A DNA stretch of 19,667 bases from JANQRV01 sp964533785 (GCA_964533785.1 CAZHNG010000097.1:1-19667); one strand, 5' to 3'. Positions 1-7,871 are shown, numbered from the stretch's first letter. The notes: generated by a model not told the origin, from the letters alone. Made by a program: numbers and translations.

Positions 1-11
1 AATATACCGAC

Positions 12-44
12 CGAAGTAGGCTTGGGAAGTCCCAAACCACTTCG
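12..44. repeat. imperfect hairpin near the left edge
   Basis: CGAAGT (12-17) pairs with ACTTCG (39-44), GG (19-20) with CC (37-38) and TTGGG (22-26) with CCCAA (31-35), leaving a 4-nt loop. No T-run follows, so it is not a textbook terminator. It may be the end of an upstream transcript or a dispersed repeat. Confidence 0.35.
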
Positions 45-53
45 CGTCAAGTA

Positions 54-61
54 TAGCTTTG
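54..61 (+). promoter_or_regulatory. possible -7 box (TAnnTTTG) upstream of the aquaporin gene
   Basis: TAGCTTTG matches the Bacteroidota -7 consensus TAnnTTTG exactly. No TTTG/TTG lies at the expected 19-21 nt upstream, and the aquaporin start is about 250 nt away, so this is only a weak candidate. Confidence 0.2.
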
Positions 62-116
62 GGCGATGGTTATATGATTATTTGGTTATACAAAATATGC
101 CCAACGTTTATCCCCA

Positions 117-149
117 CATAACTTTATAACCCCATAACCCTATAACCCC
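117..149. repeat. 8-nt tandem repeat, unit YATAACCC
   Basis: Four consecutive octamers are visible: CATAACTT, TATAACCC, CATAACCC and TATAACCC. Variation between copies is almost entirely C/T. A related ATAAC-rich string occurs near 16630-16658, just downstream of the giant secreted-protein gene, so this may be a dispersed intergenic sequence. Confidence 0.5.
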
Positions 150-195
150 ATTTAAAGCTTATATATCAAGAATCGCCCCAAGTTTAAAAGCTAAT

Positions 196-219
196 ACAGC
201 TAGAAGCTAGATGTATTCA
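196..219. repeat. degenerate remnant of the GACGCTA heptamer family with its flank
   Basis: ACAGCTA and GAAGCTA are two degenerate 7-nt units, followed by GATGTATTCA. That flank resembles the sequence directly after the two longer heptamer arrays (AATGTAATGA at 8763 and AATGTATTGA at 16427). Apart from this, the hairpin and the octamer repeat, I see no gene in the first 311 bases. Confidence 0.35.
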
Positions 220-311
220 ATTCCAAGGTCATTTACAGAAAATATTTTATAAATTAGAGCCTGATAGTACTTCACAACAACTTGCTCCCGCGAGCAAATA
301 AACGGAAAACC

Positions 312-1109
312 ATGTCGACGTTCATCGCAGAATTATTAGGTACTTGTATTCTCATCGTTTTAGGTTGCGGCATTAATGCCGGCAATACCTTACGACTTAG
401 TTATGCAAAAAATTCAGGGTGGATCCTGATTTGTATTGGCTGGGGCCTTTCGGTAACATTGGCGATATATGCTGTTGGTTCGGTTAGTGGTGCTCACATC
501 AATCCTGCCGTTACTTTCGGTTTAGCCATGTCAGGAGACTTTCCCTGGGCGGATGTTCCTACTTACATGATTGCCCAAATGCTGGGAGCCATATTGGGGG
601 CTGCGATCGTATGGGCCCATTATATACCGCACTGGTCAAAAACAGAAGATCCGGGAGATAAGCTCGGAGTCTTTAGTACCGGACCGGCTGTTCCTTCTTT
701 TTGGTCCAACTTGTTGAGTGAGACCATCGGTACCCTGGTACTTGTTTTGGGCTTACTTTTCATTGGCGCTAATGAGTTTACGGAAGGTCTGAACCCCTTA
801 GTGGTAGGAGCGCTTATTACCACCATCGGTATGGCACAAGGGGGGACGACCGGCTTTGCAATCAATCCTGCTCGTGACCTGGGGCCGCGTATCGCTCATT
901 TCATTTTACCGATATCCGGTAAAGGAGATTCCAACTGGCAATATGCGCCCATACCTGTTGTCGGACCTCTCCTCGGCGGCGCTATTGGCGCCATTTTTTA
1001 CCTGGGCTTATTTAAGAACCAAATGGGGGTTTTGCTTTGGGGAGCCTTTGCTGTCTTTGTCGGATTGATCCTTTTAGCCTACATGGAACAAAACAAAAAA
1101 GAGGCTTAA
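312..1109 (+). CDS. glpF: MIP-family aquaglyceroporin (GlpF-like)
   Basis: This is a 265-residue inner-membrane channel, predicted to pass glycerol and other small neutral solutes. Both MIP half-repeats are present, with NPA motifs at residues 64-66 (SGAHINPAVT) and 185-187 (GFAINPARD). Asp189 after the second NPAR is the usual mark of glycerol facilitators, and Trp44, Phe182 and Arg188 line up with the GlpF selectivity filter residues W48, F200 and R206. I chose the ATG at 312 because it puts the first helix (STFIAELLG) at the N-terminus. An in-frame TTG at 282 would only add a basic stretch unlike the family. An extra hydrophobic stretch at about 239-257, after the usual sixth helix, is odd for a GlpF. 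No glycerol kinase gene is visible, so glycerol as substrate is inferred from the motifs alone. Confidence 0.9.
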   Translation: MSTFIAELLGTCILIVLGCGINAGNTLRLSYAKNSGWILICIGWGLSVTLAIYAVGSVSGAHINPAVTFGLAMSGDFPWADVPTYMIAQMLGAILGAAIVWAHYIPHWSKTEDPGDKLGVFSTGPAVPSFWSNLLSETIGTLVLVLGLLFIGANEFTEGLNPLVVGALITTIGMAQGGTTGFAINPARDLGPRIAHFILPISGKGDSNWQYAPIPVVGPLLGGAIGAIFYLGLFKNQMGVLLWGAFAVFVGLILLAYMEQNKKEA

Positions 1110-1127
1110 TTTTGGAAATGAAGCTAT

Positions 1128-1290
1128 TAGACTTGTCTAAACGGTGTCTTCAAAAGTTAAAATGGGCCTTTTTATCTATATCATTCGAATTTTTCATTGC
1201 TTAGCGATGCTAGGCGGCTTCAAAATTAGTAATGATATAAATAAAAATTCCTCATTTTTCCAATTTGAATACACCGTCTAGACAAGTCTA
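1128..1290. mobile_element. 163-bp MITE-like palindromic element
   Basis: The two ends are inverted copies. The first 27 nt from the left (starting TAGACTTGTC) match the reverse complement of the right end at 25 of 27 positions. Further in, a TTTTTATCTATATCATT block matches its partner at 16 of 17. The arms run inward to a centre near 1209 that holds a small inner hairpin (CATTGCTTAGCGATG, 1195-1209). Both ends carry TA, compatible with TA target duplication as in IS630/mariner-type elements. There is no coding capacity. It lies between two convergent genes and could also act as a bidirectional terminator once transcribed. The mobile origin is inferred from structure alone. Confidence 0.65.
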
Positions 1291-1377
1291 TTGTATTTTA
1301 TTACGAAGAAAAAGGCAAAGAGGAAGGTAGAAAAGAAGCTACTCAACACTTCATCAAAGGAATGTTAGAGCATAATG
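1290..1377 (+). pseudogene. possible C-terminal remnant of an Rpn/PD-(D/E)XK-type protein
   Basis: The frame starting at 1290 reads IVFYYEEKGKEEGRK then EATQHFIKGMLEHNAT. This charged EKGKEEG pattern followed by a short helix resembles the C-terminal tails of the Rpn-like transposase/nuclease families common in Bacteroidota. There is no start codon or N-terminal domain. The frame begins at the right end of the MITE-like element and runs on, without a stop, antisense into the end of the DUF6807 gene until about 1487. It is either a decayed gene fragment or chance. The resemblance is by eye only. Confidence 0.3.
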
Positions 1378-2526
1378 CTACCGAAAGGCTCCTGCCAATT
1401 GATCCAGCCTCTTCTCATCCGGTTTTCCGTCAAAAGCGACAATGCGGTATTTTGATTCATACACCTGACCCGGTGCCATCGGTATAGAATCGAGCACCAT
1501 TGGCGCTTGGCAAAAATAGGGCATTACCGGATGTACCCGCACCGGTTGCGGATGCCGGAAATTGCCGGGATGATCGATTACCGCCAAACCAGCATAAGCA
1601 CCATCTACTTCACCGAAAGCAGCAGTCCATTTTGGACGGGTATGATTAGCTTCCGCCGTTGTTTTGCCTTCACTGGTCAGCACTTCGTAAGTATCATTAA
1701 AGCTGGGATCTTCGCTATTCCAGGCAGCATTACCACGAATGCCCAAGCCTCCGTAGTGATATTTGTGGATGAATAAGGTGTCTGTTTTAATGTTTTTGTG
1801 GGTTGATATAAGATCCAGTATAAAGTAGTCCTGCAAATTATAAGCTTTGACCTCCCAGGTTTCGTCTATAACTGGACCGTGCTTCAAACTCACTTGTTGT
1901 AATTTGGTTTTAAAACCTTCGAATACCGGACCGGAGTAGGTTTCTACTACTTCTTGGTGTTTAACGGTACCCGTTTCTTTTTGCTGGTTCCAGAAATCGA
2001 CAAAATCTCCTCGAAAATGCGTGTTGACCCAGGCAAAAAATATACCGTGCTGGTGGGTATGTCCTACCGGGAAACCATCGGTCAATACCTTTCCCTGAGG
2101 ACTGTACAGAGGGTGAATAAAACCATTACGGCAATAATATTCAGGTAAAGAATCTGCCGGGCATTGTAAATCGATATGGTACCTGGCAATGGGTTGATCC
2201 TCCGTACCTAACATAATTTGACCTCCCCTGACTTTATCCGGCTTCTTGTCAGGTTCTGTTTCAACCATTGTTAATTTATAAGCTCTTTCCTCATCTGGGG
2301 AGCTATCAATAAAAAATACTTGGTCGTTATGACGCTGTACGGGATACGTTTCCCCATTCGTTAGATTGAGTAAACGCAATCCGTTGTTTTTCCACTCTTC
2401 TCCTTGCGGCAAAGGAATAGAGCGAATAGGACCTTCATTTCCTTTGATTCTAAAGATATGCTTTTCACCCTCTTGACAGGAGGTTAACAAACAAAAGCAT
2501 ACTATCCAAATGATCATTTTCTGCAT
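1378..2526 (-). CDS. DUF6807 ('PmoA'-type) family lipoprotein
   Basis: This 382-residue protein has a lipoprotein signal (hydrophobic residues 4-15, lipobox LTSC with Cys17), so it is probably tethered in the periplasm or outer membrane. The mature part matches the DUF6807 family, with the conserved histidine cluster GHTHQHGIFFAW (His156, 158, 160) and a Gly/Trp-rich beta-sandwich-like second half. Databases often call the family 'methane oxygenase PmoA', but it is unrelated to the membrane subunit of particulate methane monooxygenase. No enzymatic role is firmly established that I know of. In Bacteroidota and Planctomycetota it commonly accompanies carbohydrate genes such as Gfo/Idh/MocA oxidoreductases, so a role in glycan or sugar metabolism is likely. 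It is convergent with the aquaporin and divergent from the exporter operon. Confidence 0.8.
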   Translation of the reverse strand: MQKMIIWIVCFCLLTSCQEGEKHIFRIKGNEGPIRSIPLPQGEEWKNNGLRLLNLTNGETYPVQRHNDQVFFIDSSPDEERAYKLTMVETEPDKKPDKVRGGQIMLGTEDQPIARYHIDLQCPADSLPEYYCRNGFIHPLYSPQGKVLTDGFPVGHTHQHGIFFAWVNTHFRGDFVDFWNQQKETGTVKHQEVVETYSGPVFEGFKTKLQQVSLKHGPVIDETWEVKAYNLQDYFILDLISTHKNIKTDTLFIHKYHYGGLGIRGNAAWNSEDPSFNDTYEVLTSEGKTTAEANHTRPKWTAAFGEVDGAYAGLAVIDHPGNFRHPQPVRVHPVMPYFCQAPMVLDSIPMAPGQVYESKYRIVAFDGKPDEKRLDQLAGAFR

Positions 2527-2595
2527 AATATCAAATCTTTTTAAAAAAATCCTTCATTTTCTGATTTTAGGACGAAAAAAAGCAATATTTACACT

Positions 2596-2603
2596 CAAAT
2601 TTA
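2596..2603 (-). promoter_or_regulatory. possible -7 box for the DUF6807 gene
   Basis: Read on the minus strand this is TAAATTTG, an exact TAnnTTTG match about 70 nt upstream of the lipoprotein start. No clear TTTG -33 element lies at the usual spacing (the region is C-rich), so support is partial. Confidence 0.25.
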
Positions 2604-2632
2604 CGAACCACAACAATGATCGCCCCCCGCTT

Positions 2633-4831
2633 ATGATCAAGAGGTTTCCACATTATTATCAATTAGACAGTATGGACTGTGGTCCTACTTGTTTGCGAAT
2701 GGTAGCCAAATATTTTGGCCGGGAATACAGCTTGCAATACTTGCGTGAACACAGTTATCTCGACCGGGAAGGCGTTTCTTTGCGGGGAATTATTGAAGCC
2801 GCCGAACACATCGGTCTGCGCACATTACCCATCAAATTGCCTTTTGATAGCCAAAGCAAAGATGAAGCTGCCCTGAAAAATATCCCGCTGCCCTGCATTG
2901 TTCACTGGAAACAAAAGCACTTTCTCGTAGTTTACAAGATCAGTAAAAAGTACGTTTGGATATCCGACCCCGCTGCAGGTAAATTTAAACTAGATCATCA
3001 AACTTTCAAAAAGTATTGGTTGGAGGATGGAGATTACGGCATCGGTTTATTGCTGGAACCGACGCCCGAGTTTTATGAGAAAGACTACGCTCGCTCCGTA
3101 GGAATGAATTATGCTTTCCTGTCAACTTACCTGAAACCTTACCGGAAATATTTTATACAGTTATTGTTGGGCCTTCTACTGGCGAGTTTGTTCCAGTCGA
3201 TTTTTCCATTTCTAACCCAGGCCATTGTTGATGTTGGGATCCAAAACCAAAATATCGGGTTCATTTACCTCATCCTGGTAGCGCAATTGATGATTTTTAT
3301 GGGGCAGACTACCGTTACCGTTATTCAGAATTGGTTGTTGCTGCACATCGGTACCCGGATAAATGTATCGCTATTGTCTGATTTTCTGACTAAATTGATG
3401 AAGCTCCCGATTGGTTATTTTGATGCTAAAAATATCGGCGATCTTTTGCAGCGTATTGCCGATCAGGACCGGATCGAATCTTTTCTGACGAATTCGACGC
3501 TAAATTTTATTTTTTCTTCCTTTAACCTGTTGGTCTTCGGTCTTGTCCTTTTGATTTACGATTATCGTATTTTCCTTATTTTCTTAGCAGCGAGCGTTTT
3601 GTACATCATTTGGATCTTCGTTTTTCTCAAACGGCGAAAGGAAATAGATTATATGCGTTTTCAGGAATTGTCTTATCACCAAAATACACTCGTGGAGTTA
3701 ATTCAGGGAATGCAGGAGATCAAATTGCAAAATAGTGCCCGGAAAAGACGGTGGCAATGGTCCGATATTCAAGCCAAAATTTTTGGGATCAATTTGCAGG
3801 CACTAGCGATTACCCAATACCAAAATGCAGGTACTGCTTTTATAACCCAACTCAAAGATATCATCATCACCTTCATCACTGCGAAATTGGTCATTGAAGG
3901 AGAAATTACCCTCGGGATGATGTTAGCCGTTCAGTTTATTATTGGTCAATTGAATGTACCGCTGCAACAGATGGTCACTTTTATCCGTACCGGGCAAGAT
4001 GCTAAAATTAGCCTCGAGCGCCTTTGGGAAATACAACAAATGGAGGCAGAAGAACAAGAGGGTCGGTTAACTGCCACAGAGTTGCCTGCCGGTAACCGGG
4101 ATATGGTGCTGGAAAATGTAAGTTTCCGTTACAATAAATTATCTGATTTTGTTTTGAAAGACATAAGCTTAGTCATTCCCGAAGGAAAGATTACCGCCGT
4201 GGTTGGAACCAGTGGTAGTGGCAAAACCACGCTGGTAAAACTCTTGCTTGGGTTTTATCCGCCGGTTAAAGGTCAGGTCAAAGTGGGGCATTTGCCTTTG
4301 TCTAATTTGAACAAAAACTTCTGGCGGAATAAATGCGGTGCCGTGATGCAGGATGGGTTTATTTTCTCGGATACCATCGCCAACAATATTGCTGAAAGCG
4401 AGCACCAGGTAAACAAGAAAAAACTGGTGCGAGCTGCAAAAACGGCTAATATTATTGAGTTTATTGAATCCTTACCACTAGGTTTCAATACCATGATCGG
4501 TGCGAAAGGAAACGGCATCAGCCAGGGACAACGGCAACGCGTTCTCATCGCTCGTTCTGTTTATAAGGACCCCGACTTTTTGTTCTTCGATGAAGCTACT
4601 AATGCTTTGGACGCCAAAAATGAGAAAGTGATCGTTCGTAACCTCGAAAAATTCTTCGAAGGAAAAACCGTTGTGGTTGTGGCTCATCGCTTGAGTACCG
4701 TGAAAAATGCCGATCAGATCGTAGTGCTGGAAAAAGGAGCATTAGTGGAAAGAGGGACACACCCGGAGCTGGTCGCTAAAAAAGGATATTATTATAATTT
4801 GATCAAGGATCAGTTGGAATTGGGTAGTTGA
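2633..4831 (+). CDS. peptidase C39 domain-containing ABC exporter
   Basis: This 732-residue protein has three parts. Residues 1-135 are a C39 cysteine peptidase with Cys16 in DCGPTC, His96 in KHFLVV and Asp112 in SDP. Residues 155-455 are an ABC-type membrane domain with several hydrophobic helices. Residues 495-732 are an ATPase with Walker A GTSGSGKTT (Lys531), signature ISQGQRQR (630-636, in place of LSGGQ), Walker B FLFFDEAT (Asp653, Glu654) and H-loop His685. Such exporters cut a double-glycine leader from a peptide or protein and export it in the same step. The ATG at 2633 is preferred to an in-frame ATG at 2510 because the family begins a few residues before QLDSMDCGPT, and the longer form would overlap the divergent gene's start. 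The HlyD-type adaptor follows 151 nt later. No leader-peptide substrate gene or TolC-like outer-membrane partner is visible. Confidence 0.93.
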   Translation: MIKRFPHYYQLDSMDCGPTCLRMVAKYFGREYSLQYLREHSYLDREGVSLRGIIEAAEHIGLRTLPIKLPFDSQSKDEAALKNIPLPCIVHWKQKHFLVVYKISKKYVWISDPAAGKFKLDHQTFKKYWLEDGDYGIGLLLEPTPEFYEKDYARSVGMNYAFLSTYLKPYRKYFIQLLLGLLLASLFQSIFPFLTQAIVDVGIQNQNIGFIYLILVAQLMIFMGQTTVTVIQNWLLLHIGTRINVSLLSDFLTKLMKLPIGYFDAKNIGDLLQRIADQDRIESFLTNSTLNFIFSSFNLLVFGLVLLIYDYRIFLIFLAASVLYIIWIFVFLKRRKEIDYMRFQELSYHQNTLVELIQGMQEIKLQNSARKRRWQWSDIQAKIFGINLQALAITQYQNAGTAFITQLKDIIITFITAKLVIEGEITLGMMLAVQFIIGQLNVPLQQMVTFIRTGQDAKISLERLWEIQQMEAEEQEGRLTATELPAGNRDMVLENVSFRYNKLSDFVLKDISLVIPEGKITAVVGTSGSGKTTLVKLLLGFYPPVKGQVKVGHLPLSNLNKNFWRNKCGAVMQDGFIFSDTIANNIAESEHQVNKKKLVRAAKTANIIEFIESLPLGFNTMIGAKGNGISQGQRQRVLIARSVYKDPDFLFFDEATNALDAKNEKVIVRNLEKFFEGKTVVVVAHRLSTVKNADQIVVLEKGALVERGTHPELVAKKGYYYNLIKDQLELGS

Positions 4832-4838
4832 TTGATAG

Positions 4839-4934
4839 AATGCGGATAACGCCGATTAGACGGATTTTCGCGGATATTTTCTGAAGCAAAAGACTTTTAT
4901 CTGCGAAGATCGCTATATCTGCGCCATCTGCGTT
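4839..4934. repeat. imperfect palindrome of the GCGGAT/ATCTGCG type
   Basis: The left arm 4839-4876 (AATGCGGATAACGCC...) pairs with the right arm 4898-4934 (...GCGCCATCTGCGTT) over about 37 nt, with mismatches that are mostly transitions. About 21 nt separate the arms. Similar ACGCAGAT-type hairpins are dispersed between genes in many Bacteroidota genomes (recollection, not a search). It fills most of the spacer between the ABC and adaptor genes, so it may reduce read-through or stabilise mRNA. Confidence 0.55.
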
Positions 4935-4982
4935 CCATTGGCTATTGGTATTCAAACAACAATCAGATAGCATCTAAAAACT

Positions 4983-6305
4983 ATGGAAGAAAAGCAAATG
5001 CTGGAAGAAACTGTTCCCATGATGCTCAATGACGAAAGAGAGGACATCCAACGCGTACTGGGGTATCCTCCCGGATGGGCATTGCGCTGGGGGATCACTT
5101 CGGTATTTATTGCCGTTTTGGCGTTCATACTCATGGCATGGTTTATTAAATATCCGGATGTCATTACTGCAAAAGTGGTCGTATTAACTGAAAATCCGCC
5201 TATACGTGTATTTGCAAGAAGTGATGGTCAAATAAGTTCGCTACTGGCTGAAGACAAGCAAAACCTCAAAAAGGGGCAAATTATCGCCATACTGGAGAAT
5301 ACGGCTAACTGGAAAGATATTCAACGCCTGGACAAACTGGTGGAACAATGGGGACACATTAACCAACCGGAAGAGTTATTAAGGGTTGATTTGCCTGCCG
5401 ACCTGGTATTGGGGGAATTGCAAAATAGCTTTGCTGCCCACCAGCAGGCGGTCCGTAATTTTCAGTTTTTTGAACGACAGCAAGGAGTCTTTACTCAAAT
5501 CGCCTCCTTAAAACAACAAATACAATACTTAGCTGAACTTAACCAGGCACTTGCCAAACAAGAAGAAACCCTTAGCCAGGAAGTGGGTATTGCATTCAAA
5601 AACTATAATCGCAACCAATCTCTGCATCAAGCAGGTAGTGTCAGTGAAATGGAGCTTGAAAATGCTAAAACCAACTACCTGCAATACCGTCGGCAACTCG
5701 AACAATTGCAGTCCAAAGTACTCCATAATAACTTGCAAATTGAGCAATGCAAGGTACAGATCGTTCAACTGCAGCAGGAACGAAATAGCAGTAGCATGCA
5801 AAATTGGCTGGCCACCCGTGAATCTTTTGAGCGCTTGCAAAGTGAATTGAAAAAGTGGCAACAACGGTATCTCATCAAGAGCCCTATTGCTGGCAGGCTT
5901 TCCCTTACCCGGGTCTGGGGCACTAATCAATTCGTACAAACAAATGATGAAATTGCTACTATTGTTCCACTGGAAGAAATATCAGGAAAAATACTGGGAA
6001 AAGCATTTTTGCCGGCGCTGAATTTTGGAAAAGTTCAAGTCGGACAACGCGTGAATGTCCTGCTCGATGGATACCCGTACCAGGAATTTGGCCTCCTGCA
6101 CGGCAAAGTAAAAAGCATTGCCCTATTGCCTGATCAAGATAATTATCTCCTAGAGATCAACCTTCCTGATGACCTGATCACTTCTTACGACCGCAAGATC
6201 CCGTTTACCCAGGAATTGTCAGGTCAAGCACGGATCATCACCGAAGATCGCCGCATTCTGGCCCGGATCTTTGACCGGCTGCTTAGTTTGTTGAAAAACA
6301 ATTAG
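4983..6305 (+). CDS. HlyD-family secretion adaptor (membrane fusion protein)
   Basis: This 440-residue protein is anchored by a single N-terminal membrane helix (about 34-55) after a short cytoplasmic tail. A first half-lipoyl/barrel-sandwich segment follows (about 62-105, with RVFARSDGQISSLLAEDKQ), then a long glutamine- and leucine-rich coiled coil (about 145-297), the second half-lipoyl segment (LIKSPIAGRLSL, 297-330) and a beta-barrel part. The ending LSGQARIITEDRR then ILARIFDRLLSL is a typical HlyD C-terminus. It should bridge the inner-membrane peptidase-ABC exporter upstream to an outer-membrane channel encoded elsewhere. Order and orientation support a two-gene export operon, although the 151-nt gap holds a strong hairpin. 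Confidence 0.9.
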   Translation: MEEKQMLEETVPMMLNDEREDIQRVLGYPPGWALRWGITSVFIAVLAFILMAWFIKYPDVITAKVVVLTENPPIRVFARSDGQISSLLAEDKQNLKKGQIIAILENTANWKDIQRLDKLVEQWGHINQPEELLRVDLPADLVLGELQNSFAAHQQAVRNFQFFERQQGVFTQIASLKQQIQYLAELNQALAKQEETLSQEVGIAFKNYNRNQSLHQAGSVSEMELENAKTNYLQYRRQLEQLQSKVLHNNLQIEQCKVQIVQLQQERNSSSMQNWLATRESFERLQSELKKWQQRYLIKSPIAGRLSLTRVWGTNQFVQTNDEIATIVPLEEISGKILGKAFLPALNFGKVQVGQRVNVLLDGYPYQEFGLLHGKVKSIALLPDQDNYLLEINLPDDLITSYDRKIPFTQELSGQARIITEDRRILARIFDRLLSLLKNN

Positions 6306-6352
6306 TTCTTGCAATTCACAATTTGATATATTTACCACAAAGTTGAATCTTC

Positions 6353-6412
6353 TTTGTAAAAATCAATATTTAGGCTATAATAGCACAGTCAGGGCAGATC
6401 CCTGTTTCTGCC
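6353..6412 (+). promoter_or_regulatory. possible promoter and structured leader of the GH88 gene
   Basis: TTTG at 6353-6356 is followed, after 19 nt, by TATAATAG at 6376-6383. The spacing is right for a Bacteroidota promoter, but the -7 box matches only partly. Transcripts from here would begin near two overlapping hairpins: CAGGG/CCCTG (6390-6394 with 6400-6404) and GGCAGA/TCTGCC (6393-6398 with 6407-6412). They share bases and cannot form together. Confidence 0.25.
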
Positions 6413-6438
6413 GTCTCTGAAACAACAAAAATATATTA

Positions 6439-7815
6439 ATGAAAATCAATTACACACTTTCTCCTCAGGACTTGACTCAGAAATTAGACCGTTTTTGGCA
6501 ATTATCCGGAGAAAAAATACAACGCATTGAATCGGAATACGATGCACGGCAAGGTTCACCCGTTTTTACGGTCAATGGGAAATATTCTACCCGCGGATGG
6601 ACGGAGTGGACCCAAGGATTTCAATACGGGTCTGCTATTATACAATTCGACGCGACCGGAGAGGAGACATTCCTGGAAAATGGCCGCAACGCCACCGTTT
6701 CTAAAATGGCGCATCACGTAGGTCATTTTGGAGTACACGATCATGGTTTTAATAACGTGAGTACCTACGGCAATTTGTTGCGGTTAATGCGGGAAGGAAA
6801 AATTGATAACCAGGAGTGGGAACGCCATTTTTATGAATTAGCCCTTAAATTATCGGCCAGCGTGCAGGCAAAACGCTGGACAGACATCTCCAATGGTGGA
6901 TATATCTACTCTTTCAATGGTCCTCATTCACTTTTTGTGGATACTATTCGTTCGGTTCGGGCTTTGGTCGTTGGTCATGAACTAAAATTTGCCGTCTGGG
7001 GAGAAAATGACGTTCAGGTGTCATTGTTGGACCGGGCGGTTCAGCATTGCATGGCAACGGCTAATTATTCGGTATACTACGGCGAAGGGCGCGATAGTTA
7101 CGACGAATGGGGGCGTACCGCTCACGAAAGTATCTTTAATACCAATGACGGGAATTTCCGTTGTCCCAATGCACAACAAGGATTTTCCGGTTATACCACC
7201 TGGACAAGAGGATTGGCCTGGGCCATCACCGGGTTCGCCGAGCAATTAGAATACCTGGCTACTCTTGCGAAAGCAGAGCTGGAACCCTTCGGTGGGTTTG
7301 AAATGCTGGAATCTATCTACCTGAAGGCTGCACAAGCTACTTGTGACTTTTTTATTGCCAATACGCCAACTGATGGCATTCCCTACTGGGATACCGGGGC
7401 ACCTAACCTGCATAAACTCGGTGACTACCTCAATGTACCTTCGAACCCCTACAATGATTATGAACCGATTGACAGTTCTTCCGCCGGGATCGCCAGTCAG
7501 GGATTTCTAAGGTTAGGACGCTACCTGCAAAATAAAGGATCGGAAGATGGCAATAAATACTTCCAGGCAGGGCTAACTATTTTAGATACCCTATTCGATG
7601 AGCCCTATTTAAGCACCGACCCTTCGCATCAAGGCCTTATCTTGCATTCCATATACCACGAACCGAATGGTTGGGATCACGTACCGGAAGGAAGTAGGGT
7701 CGCTAATGGGGAATCCAGTATGTGGGGGGATTACCATGCGCGGGAGGTTGCACTTTATCTGCAACGGCTGATCAATGAAGAACCTTATTATACTTTTTTC
7801 GGGTGCGTAAAGTAG
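6439..7815 (+). CDS. glycoside hydrolase family 88-type (unsaturated glucuronyl hydrolase-like)
   Basis: This 458-residue protein has the (alpha/alpha)6-barrel pattern of GH88/GH105 enzymes, which remove 4,5-unsaturated uronic acid residues from lyase-generated oligosaccharides by hydrating the double bond. Recognisable segments are WTQGFQYGSAI (57-67), VHDHGFNNVSTYG (99-111), VDTIRSVRAL (167-176), WTRGLAWAITGFA, DSSSAGIASQGFLRLG and the terminal MWGDYHAREVAL. Asp101 and Asp168 are my candidates for the two catalytic aspartates (Asp88 and Asp149 of the Bacillus enzyme). There is no signal peptide, so it should act in the cytoplasm on an imported small glycoside. It opens a run of same-strand sugar genes, with 56 nt to the next. 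No polysaccharide lyase is in the window, so the substrate is unknown. It is somewhat divergent, and activity on a different glycoside is possible. Confidence 0.82.
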   Translation: MKINYTLSPQDLTQKLDRFWQLSGEKIQRIESEYDARQGSPVFTVNGKYSTRGWTEWTQGFQYGSAIIQFDATGEETFLENGRNATVSKMAHHVGHFGVHDHGFNNVSTYGNLLRLMREGKIDNQEWERHFYELALKLSASVQAKRWTDISNGGYIYSFNGPHSLFVDTIRSVRALVVGHELKFAVWGENDVQVSLLDRAVQHCMATANYSVYYGEGRDSYDEWGRTAHESIFNTNDGNFRCPNAQQGFSGYTTWTRGLAWAITGFAEQLEYLATLAKAELEPFGGFEMLESIYLKAAQATCDFFIANTPTDGIPYWDTGAPNLHKLGDYLNVPSNPYNDYEPIDSSSAGIASQGFLRLGRYLQNKGSEDGNKYFQAGLTILDTLFDEPYLSTDPSHQGLILHSIYHEPNGWDHVPEGSRVANGESSMWGDYHAREVALYLQRLINEEPYYTFFGCVK

Positions 7816-7871
7816 GTGAAAGGGAGCAAAGGGGAAGCATTCTTTCTAAAATAGCATACAATTAACAAATT

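Noticed and set aside
282..311. TTG start 10 codons upstream of the aquaporin ATG
   Set aside because: It adds a basic leader not typical of MIP proteins; the ATG at 312 starts directly before the first helix.
2510..2632. Longer start for the ABC exporter
   Set aside because: It would overlap the divergent lipoprotein's start and add 41 residues absent from the C39 peptidase family.
4520..4545. ISQGQRQR signature in place of LSGGQ as a sign of a defective ATPase
   Set aside because: Walker A, Walker B glutamate and H-loop are intact, and I recall this variant as common in Bacteroidota exporters of this type.
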